Notes: generated by a model from the sequence alone, not told the origin. A DNA stretch of 64,000 nucleotides from Neodiprion pinetum (GCF_021155775.2 NC_060233.1:11410782-11474781); one strand, 5' to 3'; shown: positions 1 through 13,617, numbered from the stretch's first letter. Program-made: numbers and translations.

Positions 1-3000
1 AATGTTTCAGCTAAGGCCATTCTTATGATGATTGACGCAAGTACCTGCAAAATAATACAAAAAAATACTTCATTTTCATCATCTGCAAGGATACTTTCAC
101 GTGTTTTTACTAGCTGAGATGTTCACTAAGATTTTGGGTCCCGTAGTCCAGTTAAAATAGAACACAGCAATTTTACTTATCGATGGCATCTGGGGAATTT
201 TGGTGAAATAATGAATTTTTTCTTAATTTGCGAATCCGACTCTGTTTCCGACATATGCAGACATAATTCGATGTCAAATTTTCCGCTCTACACGATGGTC
301 AAATCGTTTTTTATCTATCGATAGCAGTTTTCAAGGCAAACGCAAAAAACGTGCACTTTTGCTGTTTTCTCGAAACGTCGGCTCCGTAGCTCAAAAATGA
401 CTTCAGATTTGAGATCCTGAGTGTCGAAAACCTCCATATACAAAAGGTCAGCCATATCCCAAATATTTTTAATTCAGACCTATTTTGACTGGACTACTGT
501 TTCTGTCTCACAATCAGTAATCACAAACTACGGGTTTCTCACCTTTTGCCCTGCACTGCAACGTCCCTTCATGTCCATAGTGACCTTTTGTTTCTCTTGA
601 ACAACTTTGTAATTGTAAACTCTTTTTTTGTTGCCCATTCCTTCGGTTGAATCTGTATGAATCTGAATAGCCGTCGTATCTTTACCCTTATAGATTTGCG
701 TCCACAATCTTAGTATAATCCGGTTTACTGAAGCCATTCGTTCTTCGTGAAACTCAATTATTGCCCTATCCAAGGCTGTAGTATACGCCACGAGGTCGTT
801 TATTGCTTCCTCTTGCACCTAGTATACATAGAAATGCATGGAGTGCAGGCCTGAGTAAATGCCCTGCTCCTAAAATTTAACTGGCCATCCATTTTTCCTT
901 GAAAAATTGCTCAAGTCCAAAGGTACGTGACTTTGCAAAAAAATCGTAAACAACTGTTCTGGACAGCTGTTCAGAAAACTATTTTCAAGCTCAAAATACC
1001 AGCCTTAAGGTGCTTTTTTAAAAATTTACTCTACATCAATTACAAACGCGTCTATGGTAACTTGTTCGTCTGTTACGTTTGATCAAGTTTCCGGAACACA
1101 TTTTCGTTCGATGTTCGCTAACTTAGAAAAAAAAATCGTGTGCTATTTCAGAAGCAGCAAAAATTACTCTGTTCTTTGCAGCCCTTTAAATTCAAAGATC
1201 ATTTTACAACTTGTACAGACATAATTTATAAAGATAAGATTTTTTCGCCAAGTCACGCAACTATGAAATTTTACATTTGTGAAATGAAAATAGCTAAGTC
1301 GTTAATTCTTATGAACAGTTGATCATGAGAACTGAGATTTCCAAACTCAAGTCGCCTTACTTTGCCATATTTCCTTATACTGTAAAGATTTCTTCTTATG
1401 AAATCTACCAAGTTTAGCTGAAAAACATATGTAAAATAATACTGAGGTGTTTTTTAACATATACTCACAACAACTTCAGCGGACTTGCGCATGTAATTTT
1501 TAAGAGCCAATCTATACACTTCTTTGTTCAATTCACGTTTCAACTGTTTAATATTACGCTCCATTTCGTCTTGTCCTCCTTGTTCGAGGTTTTTCTGAAA
1601 TTACGAATACCAAAGAAATTAATTCCAGACCTGAATTTATCCTTCAAATTTCTCAAACACACTTACTTCGCGAATGAGAAGTTCTTCCTCGTCTATTAGT
1701 TTTTTCTTGTGATCTAACAGCTGGCGATAATTCATGTTACCTAACTTCTCTCGTAACTCTGTTATTTCACGCTGAAGCACTACGGCTGCTGCGCCCTTTT
1801 CCTTCAATATCATGTTGTCGCTCATGTCGCGTTTGCGGGTCTCTTGTTTCGAGATTTCGTTAATTATTTCGTTAATTTTTGTAGTAACTTCAATTTTATC
1901 CTTTTGCAATTCTTCATCCATCTGTTGATACTTCTTCATTTCCAATTCAGATTTCCTCAACGAGTCCGTTACTCCATTGCGGATGCTATTATCAATTTGC
2001 GATTGGATAGTGTTCAAATCATGCAGGCTCCTTGATTTTTGAGATACAACACTCCGATCGTTGTCCAGCGATTCTCGGTGCTCTCGCTATAAAACAAAAA
2101 TTATAATTAATGATGACATACCACAATGTTTACAATCATAAAAATTTGAATATCCTTCTAAGTGCAGTTTCAAGAGCGATTCATGAGTTTAAAAATACCT
2201 TTATTTTTTGGAGTGAATCATTTTTGGCTGCCAGATTCTGATTAACGGGTCCCAATTGCACCTGCAATTGCTGCACGTTTTCTTGTAGAGATACTTCTTC
2301 AGCGTGCAAGTCTTTCAATTTGTCCTGCAGCTGCTGTAGTTTCTGTACTTCAGACTTCATTCTCAATTGCTCCTCGACCAGTCTATTTCTAGACTCTCTT
2401 GCCTGTTGTAATTTATCGTTGTGAGTGCTTAATGATGATTGCAGTTTTTCGATCCTTTTGCGTATAGTGCTGAGAGATTTTCTCAACAACTCTTGCTCGG
2501 CTTGTGCTTCTTGCATAGACCTCTCGCCGACTTTGTCAGAAAGACGAGCTTTGACTCGAGCAATAGATTGATTCAGTTTTACGACTTCTGCAGAATACTG
2601 ATCCCACTGTGCTACATCACAGACAATGTCTTTGCATTGCGCTAGTTTACTCTCAGGTTCAGCAATCTGTAGTTGCAGTTTCTCAACTCGCGCGTGAGAC
2701 TCTGAGAATTTCTGTTTCACTTGAAGCAAGTCGTTTCTCAACTTCTTTAAGGTGGTTTCTTCTATTTGTTTAACTTTGTCCACAAGTGGCTTCAATTGCA
2801 GCAAAGAATCGTACCGCTCTTGCTGAACTTTCAACTTTTCTTCACAAGTTTTCAACTGGTTAGGATATTTGTTCACTTCCTCGTTCAACTCAGATTTGAA
2901 TTCTTCAATTTCCTGCTGACTATCGAAATTACGGTGACAGAGCGGACAGCAGGAATCTGTTTTCTTTATATAATCTTTGTACGCTATACTTTTGTAAGTA

Positions 3001-6000
3001 TACATTCCTTTGGAATCCTGCAAATCTTGCACGGTTTTCTTTGCATGTAGCAAAACTTCTTCGTAGTCTATACCATGGCACATGGTGGCTATTTTATCTT
3101 GAATGTCTGAAATAATATGTGTACCTCTTGTTTACTCTGCATAGTATTATATGTTTCAAATTTTTAATCAGAACAGTGTTTTTGATACGTTCAAAATCCA
3201 TGATTCGAAGTAGAACTTTTTCATGCAATAAAAAGTACCCTCATATGTTTACCCTCAAGCTCGCTATTTTTTTCCTTCATTTCATGTTCGTGATGTTTTT
3301 TTGTAGTTTCAAGTGTGGTCAGCACACGTTGCTCTTTCTGCAATTGGTGGTTCAATTGTTTGATTTGTTCACTCTGAAATGAAATAATGAAACTGATAAA
3401 GTTGATGAAAATTTTAAAGTATCAATAAAAATGATTTTCGATTAATAATTTTTTACTCACAAAGCTATCGTGAATTCCACTAAGAGTATGTTTCAAATTT
3501 GATTCCGGTAATACTTCGGTTTTCAAAAGCATCTTCAAGTTCGCCTGATGCTTGTTTTTCCTAATAAAAAAATTCTAATTTAGGAATCACTGGTAGAGAA
3601 AAATCTCAGAAATACGAAATTTATAGAAATTAATTCAAGTGAATATTTTTAAAATGCTGTTGAACAATTTTGAACATATCTGTAGAGGAAGGTTTTCAAT
3701 AAACTTTTAATTATTAAACTTTACAATCTCGGTATCCATGGTCAAATATGCTTGTGGATCAACTCTTATCTTTCCAAACGTACTCAAATTGTTCAATTCA
3801 ACGACTGTTTTTCTATGCCTATAAAAGCAACTTCAGGGATACCTCAAGGATCTCACCTTGGCCCCCTACTGTTCATTATATTTATTAATGACATCAAGGA
3901 TTATATATATCTAGGACTGAATTTCTTTTATAAGCAGACGATTTGAAAATATTGGAAGTAATTAGTACACCCCTTGACTTTTCTGCTTTGTAAAGAGATA
4001 TTTTATCCATTGAGAAATGGATGGTCGACGATGAACTACCCTCGAATACTTCAAAATGTTTCTCTGCTAGTGTTACCAGATCTTCATCTTCTTTGAATTA
4101 TAAACACAAATTGTTCAATAACGCGATTAAACAGGTGCAGACAAAATCTGACCTTGGCGTTATTCATCAGCAGCAATTATGCTTCCGCAAACATATCGAC
4201 TTAATAAATGCCAAGGCTCACGAAACCTTTGGATTTATTATTAGGAACACGTGCAATTTTACTAACATTAACTCTGTACTATATCTTTACAAAACCCTTG
4301 GCTGTCCAATTTTATTATATTGTGGTCCAATTTGGTGCCTATATACACGGTCGATATTTTAGAATCTGTCCAGCACCGTATTGCCAGGCATCTAGCGTTC
4401 AAATTGGGTAACCCTATGAACAGGTTTGATCACGATTTCAGCCCATTCATTCAGCGATTTAAATTAAGTACCATTAAGTCCCTTCATGTAACATCAGACA
4501 ATCTATTGACTTTTAAGATTTTAAATGGTAATTTTAGATGTGATCGCATCGCGGAAATGTTTGTAGTACAAGATATCAATCATCCAATTGGAAACCCACG
4601 GACTCTTTGTGAGGATTCGGTAGCTGAAAGCAACCTATATACTAGCACACTACTAATCATATCTTTCGAAATTGGAACATACTACCCCCAGGAACTCGCG
4701 CCCTGAACTCTCTAGAATTGTTTAAACTTGAAACCTGCAAATGTAACCCAAAAGTATCCTAAACCCAGTACCCTGTTCGGCCTTCTAGTGTGTTTTGTCA
4801 CTTCGAAACATTAATTATACATTTATTGGATGGTCCACCTATGTTGTTTTTGTTAATATACATGTAAAATGACTTGTGTCCGTCAAATTATTAATAAATA
4901 AATAAATAAATAAATAAATAAGACTAGAATTTAGAAAACTTTTCAGAAATTTTCAAGATATATCAAGATTTTTCTACAAACCTGTCGTAATTAATTTCCT
5001 GCATCGAAATTGTAATAGTTCATTTCTATTAAATTCCTCAAAATTACTAGAATTTGTCAGAAATTTGTAGAGAAATTGATAAACTATCAGAAATTCACGT
5101 TTGGAGTAAATTCGTAGAAATATATGGAAGTTTCTGAAAATAATACTTGCCAGTCATTATCAATAACAGACTACATTCAATTCTCTTTGATACAAGTAGC
5201 GAACGGTCTTATGCTATACTGAATGAAGTTACAGTGAAGTTTGCCTGGCTATTTTGATTGTAAAAAATGAGTTTTTTCAATACAATGTAAAAATTACGCA
5301 CAACTTCTGAATGTCCTTTTCTTTTACTGCCAAAGATGATCTGAGCAGATCCAATTCAGCATGTAATGAACTTTGTTGCTGAAGTAATTTCACTTCTTCA
5401 TCCAATTTATCCAAACTCAATTCCATCTGATCCCGCTTTTTGATTTCATCTTCTATGTTTTTTTTCACGGCATCAACGTCAAAACTTGCAGCCATGGTAT
5501 CAAGTTTTGTATTTGCTTCTTGCAATTTAGAGTCGACTAACTCCAATTGGCTGGCTAACATGTTCACCTAGTGAAATATTCTCTCTGTTAAATAAAGCAG
5601 TTTACATCGGTGTCGACAAATTTCTGATTTTTTTTCGTTGACCAAGTTCATTAGCTTTATCTTACTGTAAAAAAAAGTAGTAACTGAAATATTGCTACAA
5701 TATATTATGTAAAGTAGTCACATTCAATAAATGAACGAGAAAAAAACAACATACTTCCTCTATTTGCGCACGAATTCTCCTTGTCTCCGTTCGTTTCTCG
5801 GCTATCTGCCTTTTGAACAGGACCATTCCTGATTCGAGTTTAGATTTCTGATCTCTGAGGGCATCCAATTCCTCTTGTAATGTTTTTTCAACAGCCTGAT
5901 GCTTGAGCGCTATGTCCTTGATATTCCGTTCCATCTCAGTCAATTTATCTTTCAATTGGTCGAAACCAACAGCAGCTTCTACGAAAGAGAAATATTCAAT

Positions 6001-9000
6001 CATAGCAACAATATAACATATCCTGCAATAAAAATTCTTATAAAAGGGTCTGGGCATGTTAGAAATTCAAAATTACAGTTGAAACATGTAAATAAAATGA
6101 AATCAGGCTTTCCAGTGCTCAAGCCAGGTAATTTTAGGGTAAATAGGAGAAAGCTATGTGAAATTAAAGGGGTAATTAGCGTTCCAATATTTAGGAAAAT
6201 AGCCCAATAGGGGACGCACTGTGTAGCCTGTGAAATTGAAAACTTCTGATCACACTCTACCTGTCTCTGTTACTTCTTCTCCAACTTCATCGAGACCCCA
6301 TTCTGTTCGCATTTGACTAAGTTTACGGTTACGGAGCGAAATATTTTTTTCCAACGCTTGAGCCTGCTCTTTCAACTTTCCAATCGATAATTGCTTGTTG
6401 CTGATAGTGACTTTTAACTTGCTTTCCTCTTTGTTCATATCTCTCGATTTATTCTTCAGCTGAAATAGTAGAAAAAAAAAATTTCAGTAATATGAAAGAT
6501 GATGGGCGATTTGAAAAGATAATACCTTGTGTTCTACGAAATTGGAATGATATACAAAATCACATACTGCAGTCTCATTCGCATCGCTATGTCTAACTTA
6601 CCATTTCCATCTCACTTTCCATTTCAACCCGTGTATTATCGAATGCAGCAATTTCTTTTTGCAGTTCTTCCGCTGTCCCGTCGTGAAGAACTTGTATGCT
6701 CTCTTTCAATTCCATTATTTGCTGTTTTATCAGTCCATATTCAGTTTTTTTTGTTTCTGTGAATACAATAATTCACGAGATTGATTTATGTCTCAATATT
6801 TATATATTAACCATATTTTCACAGGGATTCGACGCTGTCGAAATTTTTCGAAAGTATAATCTTCTATAATGATACAGTTTTGCTCACCTTTTTCCGTATG
6901 TAACTTGATGTAATGTGCTTCAGAATCACGAAGTTCGTTCATTTTCTCATTAAGAGGCTTCATTTTTTCAACAACTTCAGAAACTTTTTGAATAGACTTT
7001 ACCAGTCGAGTTTCATACTTTTCCAAGCTCTTTTTCTTCTGGTTAGATTCTTCAAGCAAAATTTCCAACGACTCTCTCTGAGCTTTAGTAACACGAAGAT
7101 CGTTTTTTATCTTGTTATTAAACTTTCTAATTCTCTCGACTGCTTTGTTGTATTTATCAGAGTCAAAAATCTGATCGAATCTTTCTTTCAGTTTTTTTCC
7201 ATCTTCTAATGGCCATGTCGAATCTTCTTGATGACAAAAAATTACGTGATTTAAAATAGGTTTTGACACTCCCAAAGCCAAACCCATTTCAAGATCCACA
7301 TCGGCGCAGCGATGGCTTATCGATACTTTCTGATTAAAAAACAAAAAAAAAAGAAATATATGTATGCATGTATATACGTATGTATATGTTAGGGAGGCCA
7401 TAAAAGAATTTCTTTCATTTTTTCGCTCTTATTCCTCAAATGTTGGTTTTTGACAGAAAAAAGATCCTCCCAAAAGATCAGCTCTCTAGCTCAAACTAAC
7501 AAGTCGCTATTTCAAATTTTATTTTCCATTCATTTAATATGGGAAAAATTCACTTTTCATTAAAATTTAAAATACTCGTAAGCTGTTTAATATTTTTTTA
7601 AATTCATACAATCCTTATAGCTAATTCTTTAAGCTTACCAAAACTAACTTTAAGCAATAAAGAGAAAATCAAACCAAAATAAATGAGTCTTTAAATCATA
7701 ATTTAAAATAGCAATTACATTGAAGAGTTTTTGATACTAATTTTTTCCATTTTACCAGCGACTTTTTCAAAACCCATTTTTCAAGAGCGTGTATCTCAGC
7801 AAGGGATAAGGATTTTTTGGATTTTCAAACACGAAACAAAAGGTTTATTTTTCTGATTTCAAGCAAGAAAATTTTTTCTGAAACTCGGTCGACGCGTCCA
7901 GATTTTATTCACGTTTTAAATTAGTCCAGGTTTTTTTTTGTTTAGCCCACACTATATATAATGCATATGTATACATTAGCGTGTTTCTCTTAGAAGCTAC
8001 ATTTATTAATTGTTTACACCTAAAATCTCTAAAATTGTCAGAATTTAAAAATAAAATGCATCCATTCTACGTAAATTGAATAGAAAAAGTTCGAATTCCA
8101 AAAGGGACTTTTTAAAATTGTATTCAGAGGCTTCCTTTGATGATATTTGTTTATTTATATATTGATGTGTAAGTTTTTCAGTTCAAAGTAAAAATAAAAA
8201 TGTAGCTTCGAAACAAAATCCTCTAAAGTATATACATTTCCTTTATCCACAATTGTTAAAATCGCAAATGACGTCACATAACTTTTACTAGCATTTCTCA
8301 CCTCTCCCGTTTTTATGTTCATCGTAGACAGAGTAGTGTCCAGGACTTTACAGCCTTTCTTAAACTTTTTTTGAACAGATAATAGCCTTCGCGATACCGT
8401 TACTATGTTTCCTTTGGTATCGCACATCTCAGCTATCACCACACCTTTTACCTAATAACAAATCGAAAAGTCATAAGGTCAATGTTAAACCTAACAAACC
8501 TTGAAAAATATCACATCAACAAATTCAGGGTTCAAATTTCAAATTCTGCTTAATTTTACCCTAATGTACGAGAATTTGTTCTGAAATCACGCGTCAGTCA
8601 CAAAGTATAACGTACCTTCCTGAAAAGGCTTAAGGTATTCAGTGATTTGACACAAATTATATCGATTTTTCTCAAAGGGCTGTACGACAAAAATTATGGA
8701 ACAATATTATAAAAAGTGTGAAATTATGTAAGGGAATAATTAGTAATTCTAACGACAGATTGTCATCAACGTCATCAACATCAACGAGCATTTAGTTGAT
8801 TGTTTACTTATTGAGATTCTACTGAGGCAAGCAAATTTTTTCATAAATAAATCGTTTGATACAAATATTTTTTAATTCTGTTGTTCCTACTTACGGAGCA
8901 TTCGTCGGTTAGCAAAGCATCGTGTACGAATGAATTCTGGTTGTTTGCACCACAGCCAGGCGGAAAATCCCCTGTGCTCGCATATTTTAGGGCCTCGATA

Positions 9001-9140
9001 ATGGTTGTTTTCCCAGTTCCATTTGGTCCAAAAATCATAGTCAACGGGTGACTGAACCTTATTGTTTGTAATCCCCTCTCATCATCGCCAGGGCCGAAGT
9101 TTCGGATTCCAGAAATCCCTAATCTTCTTACCCTCGACAT
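1..9140 (-). CDS. Rad50: Rad50 DNA repair ATPase (3' end beyond window)
   Basis: Rad50 is the SMC-like ATPase of the MRE11-RAD50-NBS1 complex, which senses and tethers DNA double-strand breaks. The ATG at 9138-9140 opens an N-terminal lobe with a Walker A box (GPNGTGKTT, about residue 38). Two long coiled coils flank a zinc hook with CPLC (codons near 2945-2955). The C-terminal lobe shows the ABC signature region (SAGQK at 543-560) and continues to the window edge with ASIIIRMALAETF. Walker B lies outside. Exons, all frame-compatible: 9140-8895, 8451-8302, 7329-6888, 6756-6602, 6459-6261, 5978-5755, 5567-5302, 3560-3461, 3373-3253, 3106-2199, 2086-1667, 1594-1469, 818-543, 44-1. They encode about 1,225 residues of the roughly 1,300 usual for the family. 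No inactivating change is seen. Intron 7 (3561-5301) is enlarged by nested mobile elements. Family assignment is firm; single junctions may be off by a few bases. Confidence 0.96.
3700..4921 (+). mobile_element. 5'-truncated, decayed non-LTR retrotransposon (RT fragment)
   Basis: Three overlapping open stretches on the plus strand, antisense to Rad50, carry a reverse-transcriptase core. The region from 3722 encodes the conserved block ending SGIPQGSHLGPLLFIIFIND (3830-3890), typical of the CR1/Jockey/I group. Downstream pieces (4021-4362 and 4320-4706) resemble the RT thumb and C-terminal extension. The reading frame breaks at about 3930-3946, inside the catalytic aspartate box, and again near 4340, so the copy is dead. 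Endonuclease and ORF1 are absent, as expected of 5' truncation, and the copy ends in an AAAT-type microsatellite tail. The exact clade cannot be fixed by eye. Confidence 0.88.
4888..4920 (+). repeat. (AAAT)n microsatellite tail
   Basis: About eight tandem copies of the tetranucleotide AAAT/TAAA directly follow the decayed retroelement. They are best read as its 3' tail, as in several non-LTR clades. Confidence 0.85.
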
Positions 9141-11046
9141 TTTTGACTCTGAAAATTAGACAGAAATACGCATTGTTATTGATACACAACTTAAATTACT
9201 GATCTTACAGTGTTTAATTTTGACAATAATGAATCTATACAACAAACTCTTGGTACTTTTTCTATTTTGTCATCAATAACAATTTGATCATGGACAAATC
9301 AGACAGATTTTTTTCGACATTGCAAAACGTTCAATTTAAAGGTAAGAGCATAAAATTTGAACAAAGATTAATGAGCTATCAAGAAATTCACATTTTAACT
9401 TCCTGAAATGGAAATTGCGTTCATGTACACAAGCCAAACGATTTTTGGACACCGGTCCAATAAATGACAAATTGAGTAATCGAAGAAAGTCGTTTTTCAT
9501 CGTTGCACAAATAATGTACCAATAATATGAAACTAAAATCTTGCAATTTGTGTCCGATTTTTAGAGTTAAAATCTACCAAACTGGATTTGAAAAAGAAAA
9601 ATATGATCCATAAAAATGTGAGACACGTTTTCAGCGTGATGTTATAAAGGAAGTTATCAAAAAATCATAAAACATGCTTCGTGATCGAGTTTAATCCTGA
9701 AAATAACTGTACAATAAGTTATGAAAGCTGAATTTAAGGTGCAATCAACGTTGCAAGAACAAAATGGCAATCGCATTCGATAGATGCATCAAAATTTGAA
9801 CGACGAAATACAAGAAATAATTATGAGATTTATGGAGAAAAATAATGCAAAGAGCCTTGTCAGAATGCATTCGATGTGAAAATAACTATAAGTAATAATT
9901 AATAACTAAGACGTGTGTTGACTGTGGTCTTCCAAACCTGTTAGAACACGCGGGAAAACGAGGTCGTTATTCGGACGTTATCGCAATCTTACTTTCATGG
10001 TTAGAAAGGAATCAACAAAAATTTCAGTATCCTGCGATTGATCCAAATCCTTGTCTAAATTATTAAAAATAATTAACAGTCAATCACATAGTAACAAAAG
10101 ACTGAAAATTACGAGGGTGGGTATATTTTTCATTATATGCCGGTTACCTTTGAGATTCCAGAGCTGCCACGCAGTTGTACTTCAATGACAATTTTATGGC
10201 AAAAACCGCTCGACAGGAATTTGGCACTTAGTGCCTGAATAGTTTGAACACTGAATAACGCTTTGCAACAAGAGAGAATTCTATACTTTGACAGTGTTTA
10301 GCTTATCAATTACTCGTGAATGTCCTGTTGACTTCCATCGCATTAAATACGCACTTTACCAAAGAACATAGATGTACATGGAAGCACAGGTCCCGTGTTA
10401 ACGTTGAAGCCAACAATTTAGTTTCCGAAATGAACGCTTGACGTCGCCACTCGCTCGTACGTGTAAGTGGCGCTATGTGGTAGTGTACGCATCGGCTGGC
10501 ATGCGGACACGGAACGCCCCGAGCGCTTCCGGCGGTTGAGGTGATAAGCTCGCTCAGATCACCCCAAGAGCTGGCTTCAGCGGGCCACTGATATAGGTAT
10601 GTCTATGGTTTCAATCGGTATTTTATTTGAAACACCAGCTTCAGCGACATCTGTACCAGGACCATCGGGCCACTTTCTACATCGCTGCTTCGAGCGATTA
10701 CAAACCATGTGAACCAGCTATGCAACCACAATGTAGTTTAGATCTACGAATTTTCAAGGAGGATAGATATCGTTGTTGTTTTTTCTACACACGTGAAATA
10801 CTCTGAAGGTCAAACGATATTGGAACACAATTTGACAAGAGGTGATATTAAACCACATACCATGCCACACACAGTGAATACATTTTACAAAACAGGATAA
10901 GGTTTTGGCAAAACTTGCCAAAGGCAAGGAATAAATGGTTATTATGGCAGGCCAAATATGCGCCGCAGAAACGGTTGAATTGTTGATTTCCTAAGGATGT
11001 CACACAGTTAAAACTTCAAGGCCAATACCACCGAAGAGAGAGAGAG
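9141..11046. other. Intergenic region, head-to-head Rad50/UBOX5
   Basis: No supported gene lies in this 1.9-kb gap between the two divergent start codons, so it must contain both promoters. A CpG-richer patch at about 10430-10600 is followed by a good splice donor (ATAG/GTATGT near 10597), which could end a non-coding first exon of the UBOX5-like gene. An AGAGAG run directly precedes the UBOX5 ATG. These regulatory readings are inference. Confidence 0.4.
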
Positions 11047-12933
11047 ATGTTGCTAAACTTCTGTCACCCCTGTCTGAGACCAGAGATCAGCTGTAGTACA
11101 ATAAGCACCGAAGGGTACGACGTAAAGAATCTTGTGAACGAATCATCGCAGGGTTTTTTGGCGTACGCATGCATAAAACCACCCATAAACATTGACCTAA
11201 CCTTTATTTGCAACGTTGAAATAAGTCGAGTTATAGTCTGGCCCTCAGTCGGCTCCCAGAAATCGTCCGGGTTTCAGCTGATGGCTAAATCAACTACCGA
11301 TACTGGAGCACCTTACTCCACATTGTCAAATGCATATTTAAGTGCTGCTCAGGGTGGAGTAATTTTCTACAGGAGAGACATTAACGAGACTCTGACTTGC
11401 GTGCCGAACGGCTTCTTACAGCGGTACATCAAGATTTCTGATCACTATGCCGTGAACAAGGCTACTAATCTCAGACTTTGCATTGTCAAAACGGAAAACT
11501 CTGTTCCTGCCATTGGAAGAATTGAAGTTTGGGGGAGAGTCGCACGATGCTGTGGAAGAGACGTCATTGCTGGAGTAAATTCCCTCTGGACACAAGAACA
11601 TAGTCCCCGTATTCCTACTATTGATGAAATTAGAGAGTCTCCTACAAAAAAAGATGATCATGATAGTTTGTGAGTATTTTCATAGTCTTCTTCGACCACA
11701 GGAAGGCGTTGTAATGTGAAAAGAAAAAAAAAGTAGGCAAATTTCGTTCCTCAGGGAAAGCGAAGCGTTGGAAAAAAATATCGTTCTAATAATGCTGTTT
11801 TCGTGTAGAAACCCTATGATGGAAACTATGATAAGGTGCAAGTTTGTAACTGTCATATAACAAATCCAGGTGAAAAACACTCTGTTTTGTAACTTTATAC
11901 TATGCGTAATCACAGGTTACTGATATTCAGACAATACCAAAGTTGCAAAGTCAAGATTTTTCTTAAAAATGCATTGTTTCGTTAATGTTATGAATTTTAG
12001 CCTCATGTAATATTGTTCTGGTGGATTTTGATATTCACTTAATCAATTATGGTTAGTTATGAAGTACAGGAATTTTTTCATTCTGGTATTATTTCTTTCA
12101 GGGAGAAGAGTAACTGCGCTGTAGAAGTACCAGAAGATTTTCTCGATCCAATAACGTATGAAGTAATGGTGCAACCGATTATGCTGCCAAGCGGCAAGAT
12201 CATTGATCAATTGACTCTAGAACGGCATGAGCAAAACGAAGCCTTATGGGGTCGCTCACCATCTGATCCATTCACCGGTATTCCGTTTGGAAATACTTGT
12301 CAACCAATAATAGCAACATCGCTTAAAGCAAGAATTGACAAATTCCTAATAGAAAATAGTAATGATGACAATATAAAAAAATTACCAAGAACAGTCGGTC
12401 GGAAGATATCGCAAGTATGTGATCAATTAGTGGGTGTTGAAAGAACTGTCTGTGCAAATAGCAAATCCACTGTTCTAAAAGTGAAATCTAGTCATACATT
12501 GAAGCGAAACATTCCGTCGAACTTGACGAATAGCCAGCACAAACTTCCGGTTCTAGTTATGTGCACCAAACAATCCTTAGATTTGACGGAATCTAAACGA
12601 ACTCGATTAAGCAAAACTCCGCAATGCTGTACTGTCAGCGATGATATCGATATTGAGGGTGATTGTGCGAGGAATATTAGCAATGAAATTGACGGTGATT
12701 TGGAATTGAATGTTAAGTCTGTCTTATCAGGTCTCAAACGATTCAATGGGCCAAAAACTCGCGAAGCATCTGGAGTACCGAAAGGTTGCTCATGTTGCAA
12801 GTCTAGTATTCTGTACAAATTGCCATGCAAGCACGTTATTTGTAGGAGAGTTCTTACAACTGTGAAATTGCCAAAGTGCCAGCATTGCGGCTTGTCTTAC
12901 TCAACGCGTGACCCGATAAGGATACATGACTAG
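11047..12933 (+). CDS. UBOX5: U-box / RING finger protein 37 (UBOX5) E3 ubiquitin ligase
   Basis: Two exons, 11047-11669 and 12102-12933, join in frame to give 484 residues; the GTGAGT donor and TTTCAG acceptor are clear. The N-terminal half resembles the conserved RNF37 N-terminal region, with matching ends (start MLLNFCHPCLRP and IEVWGR near residue 160). The U-box occupies about residues 214-285 with VPEDFLDPITYEVM, LPSGKIIDQ and SDPFTG motifs, and binds E2 enzymes without zinc. The C-terminus has a RING-like motif (about residues 440-475), CSCCK...LPCKHVIC...CQHC, and ends DPIRIHD, like the vertebrate protein. The position of the sixth zinc ligand is valine (RRV where the vertebrate protein has a cysteine), so the RING looks degenerate. 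In vertebrates the protein is nuclear and binds E2s and VCP. Identity is firm. Confidence 0.93.
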
Positions 12934-12994
12934 CTCTTTCCTAGAATTGATTGTTAAGTGTAAATAGTTTGACAATATTGTTGTTCAAATTTGT

Positions 12995-13000
12995 AATAAA
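12995..13000 (+). terminator. Polyadenylation signal of the UBOX5-like gene
   Basis: A canonical AATAAA lies 62 bases after the TAG stop at 12931-12933 and is followed by a T-rich stretch. Position and sequence fit the 3' end of this transcript. Confidence 0.7.
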
Positions 13001-13272
13001 CGATCTTCTTTATATTGAAATTCATTTATTTTACCTCGATTCAAAGTTGATCTAACTCGTTTGCTCTAAAGAGAGCAATACATTCCTGTTCTGATTGACG
13101 ATTTCATATTTTGCGATGTCCAGGCACTTTTCCTTTACGTAATCCTTGATTCAATGAGGTTTTGAAATTTTTAGAGAAATATCGGTATTTCGCAACTTTG
13201 TGATTGTCTATTCAGTAAATCGTATAATAAAGTAAAATATACTCTTATTTTACAAACTCGCCTATTCGAAAG

Positions 13273-13617
13273 CAGTGATGGGAAAATTGTAGTTAATTAT
13301 AAATTATATATGCAATATTAATGTAATTTGTATTTTATTCCGGCCTGATTACAAAATCTAAATATAATTTTTATAAATTTTTTTCTAATTACGAATCACA
13401 CACGTAATTTGTAATTAAAACGCAATAGAAATGCAATTATATATAAATTGTAATTCAGATGTGCTCAATACTGCTTCAAAGTTATTTTAAAGTTATAAAT
13501 AGCATTTTATTTCCCATGTTTAATTATCTCAAAGTTACTAACTTCAATCTCGTCTCTTGTTTCAGACGTAAAAAGTAAGCCCAAGGATTTTTATGCCATA
13601 TGAATTTTACCCATCAC
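13273..13617. mobile_element. hAT-like MITE
   Basis: The ends are CAGTGATGGGAAAAT and the inverted ATTTTACCCATCACC, a short terminal inverted repeat resembling hAT-superfamily ends. The 345-bp interior is AT-rich with many ATTACA/TGTAAT words and no ORF. It lies between the UBOX5 3' end and the VPS13B 3' end. I could not identify an 8-bp target-site duplication. Confidence 0.55.

Larger units (their letters stand above)
3585..5158. mobile_element. MITE-like element (family C), split by a retrotransposon
   Basis: The left flank (3585-3700) and right flank (4921-5158) of the retroelement in Rad50 intron 7 resemble the two ends of the intact element at 41866-42562. The right part aligns over about 200 bases, and the left end shares the TCAGAAAT-rich start. 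The outer ends are imperfect inverted repeats (AATCACTGGTAGAG against the complement of TTGCCAGTCATT). I infer an old family C element into which the non-LTR element later inserted. Homology is judged by eye only. Confidence 0.5.

Noticed and set aside
6793..6887. Continuation of the Rad50 reading frame past the exon 3 donor
   Set aside because: A GTGAGC donor at 6887 and an in-phase next exon fit the family better than read-through.
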